The notes under the pieces are model-generated. The model had not been told where the DNA came from. It made no database searches and worked only from the letters and a program-made list of their open reading frames with translations. Shown here piece after piece: positions 62,485 through 64,000 of a stretch of DNA of 64,000 nucleotides (its first letter is position 1; the number at the start of each line of letters is the position of its first letter). The position numbers and the translations under genes were made by a program. This stretch comes from Bin18 sp965242795 (GTDB taxonomy: Bacteria > Desulfobacterota > Binatia > Bin18): NCBI GenBank assembly GCA_965242795.1, contig OZ251505.1, positions 868,001 to 932,000 of the forward strand, given 5' to 3'.

Positions 62485-62724
62485 GTGCAGGACAAAACCT
62501 ACGTCATTACCGAAATCGTCGGAACCTCGAAGGAGTCCGTCTCGGCCGCGGTGAACAACGCCGTCGAGCGGGCCAACAAGACGCTGAAGGCGCTCGACTG
62601 GTTCGAGGTCAAGGCGGTGCGCGGGACGGTCGTGGACGGGAACGTCGGCCAGTATCAAGTCACGCTCGACGTCGGGTTCCGGTATTTGAGCGACGAAGAG
62701 ATGAAAGCCTGGGCCGAGGGCTAG
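62485..62724 (+). CDS. Dodecin family protein (copy 1)
   Basis: This is a 79-residue dodecin: QDKTYVITEIVGTSKESVSA, AVERANKTLKALDWFEVKAV and QYQVTLDVGFRYL. Trp39 and the Gln of YQV are flavin-stacking and binding positions in known dodecins, which store or buffer riboflavin-type cofactors as dodecamers. GTG 62485 is chosen as start because dodecins begin there; GGAAAGGGGG lies upstream. A C-terminal SDEEMKAWAEG extends past the usual end. Confidence 0.88.
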   Translation: MQDKTYVITEIVGTSKESVSAAVNNAVERANKTLKALDWFEVKAVRGTVVDGNVGQYQVTLDVGFRYLSDEEMKAWAEG

Positions 62725-62810
62725 GTGGCGCCGCGTTCCCGGACCTCGGGTACGTATCCCGGTTACTCGTCCCTTGCTCGAAGAACGACGGAAACGGAAA
62801 AGGAGCGGTC

Positions 62811-63020
62811 ATGGAGGAAAAAACCTACAAACTCATCGAACTGGTCGGCGTCTCGGAAAGCTCGATCGAGGAAGCCATCCAGAATGCGATCTCGCGGGCC
62901 AACCAAACGCTCAAGAATCTGGATTGGTTCGAGGTCGTCGAAGCCCGCGGCATGATCCAGGACGGTCGGGTGAACCAGTTCCAGGTGAAGCTCAAGGTCG
63001 GCTTCCGGCTGAACGCGTAA
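62811..63020 (+). CDS. Dodecin family protein (copy 2)
   Basis: This is a 69-residue dodecin of standard length: MEEKTYKLIELVGVSESSIE, ANQTLKNLDWFEVVEARG and FQVKLKVGFRLNA, with Trp39. About 55 percent of positions equal copy 1. The RBS AAGGAGCGGTC is excellent. The two copies lie 86 bases apart on the same strand, followed by a peroxiredoxin. Confidence 0.92.
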   Translation: MEEKTYKLIELVGVSESSIEEAIQNAISRANQTLKNLDWFEVVEARGMIQDGRVNQFQVKLKVGFRLNA

Positions 63021-63118
63021 GAGACTCGGAGCAGCAGGCAGTCGGCGAGAATTCGCGGGCTGGGCCGTCGGGCACGACCCCGCTTTGCATGAACCAACCA
63101 ACACGACGGGAGTGACTC

Positions 63119-63778
63119 ATGGCGTTACATATCGGCGAGGAGGCTCCGAATTTCACTGCGGAGACCACGGAAGGCACCATCAATTTCCACGACTGGATCG
63201 GCGACGGCTGGGCGATCCTCTTTTCCCACCCCAAGGACTTCACGCCGGTCTGCACCACGGAACTCGGCTACATGGCCGGGCTGCAACCCGAATTCGCCAA
63301 ACGGAACTGCAAGATCATCGGGTTGAGCATCGATCCGGTGGCGGACCACACGGAGTGGGTCAAGGACATCGAAGAGACGCAGGGCAACGCCGTGGCCTAT
63401 CCGCTCATCGGCGACACGGATTTGGCGGTCGCCAAGCTGTACGACATGATCCACCCCGCGGCGAGCGGCACGGCCAAGGGGCGCAGCGCGGTCGACAACG
63501 CCACGGTACGCTCGGTGTTCGTCATCGGGCCGGACAAGAAGATCAAGCTGATGATCACCTATCCGATGAGCACCGGCCGCAACTTCGACGAGGTGTTGCG
63601 CGTATTGGACTCGTGCCAACTCACCGCGCAACACAAGGTCGCCACGCCGGTCAACTGGCGGCAGGGCGAGGATGTCATCATCGTCCCCTCGGTGTCCGAC
63701 GACGAAGCTAAGCAGCGTTACCCCGGCGGCTGGAAGGCGCCGAGGCCCTATTTGCGTATCGTGCCGCAGCCCAGATAG
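63119..63778 (+). CDS. Peroxiredoxin, Prx6 (1-Cys) type
   Basis: This is a 219-residue thiol peroxidase reducing hydrogen and alkyl peroxides. The peroxidatic Cys45 is in HPKDFTPVCTTELGYMAG; long-form Prx6 features are DHTEWVKDIEE, YPLIGDTDLAVAKLYDMIHP and the C-terminal VATPVNWRQGEDVIIVPSVS. A cysteine at 63 and one in LDSCQL exist, but no classical resolving Cys motif. GGGAGTGACTC precedes the ATG. Cytoplasmic. Confidence 0.95.
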   Translation: MALHIGEEAPNFTAETTEGTINFHDWIGDGWAILFSHPKDFTPVCTTELGYMAGLQPEFAKRNCKIIGLSIDPVADHTEWVKDIEETQGNAVAYPLIGDTDLAVAKLYDMIHPAASGTAKGRSAVDNATVRSVFVIGPDKKIKLMITYPMSTGRNFDEVLRVLDSCQLTAQHKVATPVNWRQGEDVIIVPSVSDDEAKQRYPGGWKAPRPYLRIVPQPR

Positions 63779-64000
63779 AATTGCGGCACAGGGGTGCGGC
63801 TCTCATTGTCGGCCCCACATCCCGGTCCACCACGTCTGCCTGGAACGTACTTGGAGTACGGGCGGCGAGTGCCCCCCCATGAGACGTTTCCTACTATGCA
63901 TGTGTCGGCTCTCCTTTCCGGTGCAAGGGCTACTGGGATGTGCAGCGTTGCTGGCTGTTGGGTTCGCCGTGGTGGATGATTACAGTGCCATGGGGGACGG
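63779..64000. other. Right end of window, no gene seen
   Basis: This is 222 bases after the peroxiredoxin. A short frame from 63794 has no RBS or recognisable sequence. A run of C (63870-63877) is present. Nothing else is supported. Confidence 0.5.

Overview
The window is about 64 kb of GC-rich DNA (by eye in the mid-60s percent GC) from a Gram-negative bacterium. The evidence for Gram-negative is Mpl and Slt (peptidoglycan recycling), several lipoprotein and Sec/Tat signal peptides, and a giant autotransporter with an outer-membrane barrel. The gene orders gltX-tRNA-Gln-tRNA-Glu, xerC-hslV-hslU, minC-minD-minE and prkA-DUF444-spoVR, together with many LLM-type (flavin/F420) oxidoreductases, CaiB/BaiF CoA-transferases and amidohydrolases, suggest a Deltaproteobacteria-, Methylomirabilota- or Tectomicrobia-like lineage rather than a classic enteric gammaproteobacterium. 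That placement is inference; no rRNA gene is present.

Layout. 0-8 kb: peptidoglycan recycling (mpl, slt, convergent), an LLM oxidoreductase, a lipoprotein, a membrane protein and a sodium-coupled transporter. 8-17.5 kb: metabolic genes, including a hydantoinase / isochorismatase-fold amidohydrolase / cyclophilin operon, a cyclase, an alpha/beta hydrolase, a second cyclophilin, an amidase, an SDR and an orphan MinD-like ATPase. 17.5-19.5 kb: a decayed region holding a truncated copy of the adhesin barrel and a frameshifted coiled-coil/membrane protein. 19.5-27 kb: ispF, the prkA-DUF444-spoVR stress operon, gltX and four tRNAs. 27-34.6 kb: one 2527-residue modular autotransporter adhesin with a 12-base homopolymer directly in front of its ribosome-binding site. 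35-37.3 kb: a clan AA aspartic protease, a DUF1501 protein and a DUF1800 remnant. 37.5-49 kb: an accessory catabolic region (CoA-transferase pair, SDRs, LLM oxidoreductases, amidohydrolase, cupin, esterase) separated by repeats. 49-64 kb: mostly housekeeping genes (PDZ protein, nadK, rarA, epoxide hydrolase, GST, F420-type reductase, purM, minCDE, hslUV, xerC, two dodecins, peroxiredoxin).

The intergenic regions carry several dispersed palindrome families: GTAGGGGCGAC...GTCGCCCCTAC, CTTTCGACAGGCTCAAG, CCCTCTCCC...GGGAGAGGG and ATCCACAATCC. Two adhesin 3' ends about 8 kb apart share not only the barrel coding sequence but also the two palindromes that follow it. The most notable biology is the giant adhesin with its poly-G tract, which suggests phase-variable expression, plus the nearby broken duplicate of its barrel. 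Several small genes without obvious relatives are also described.
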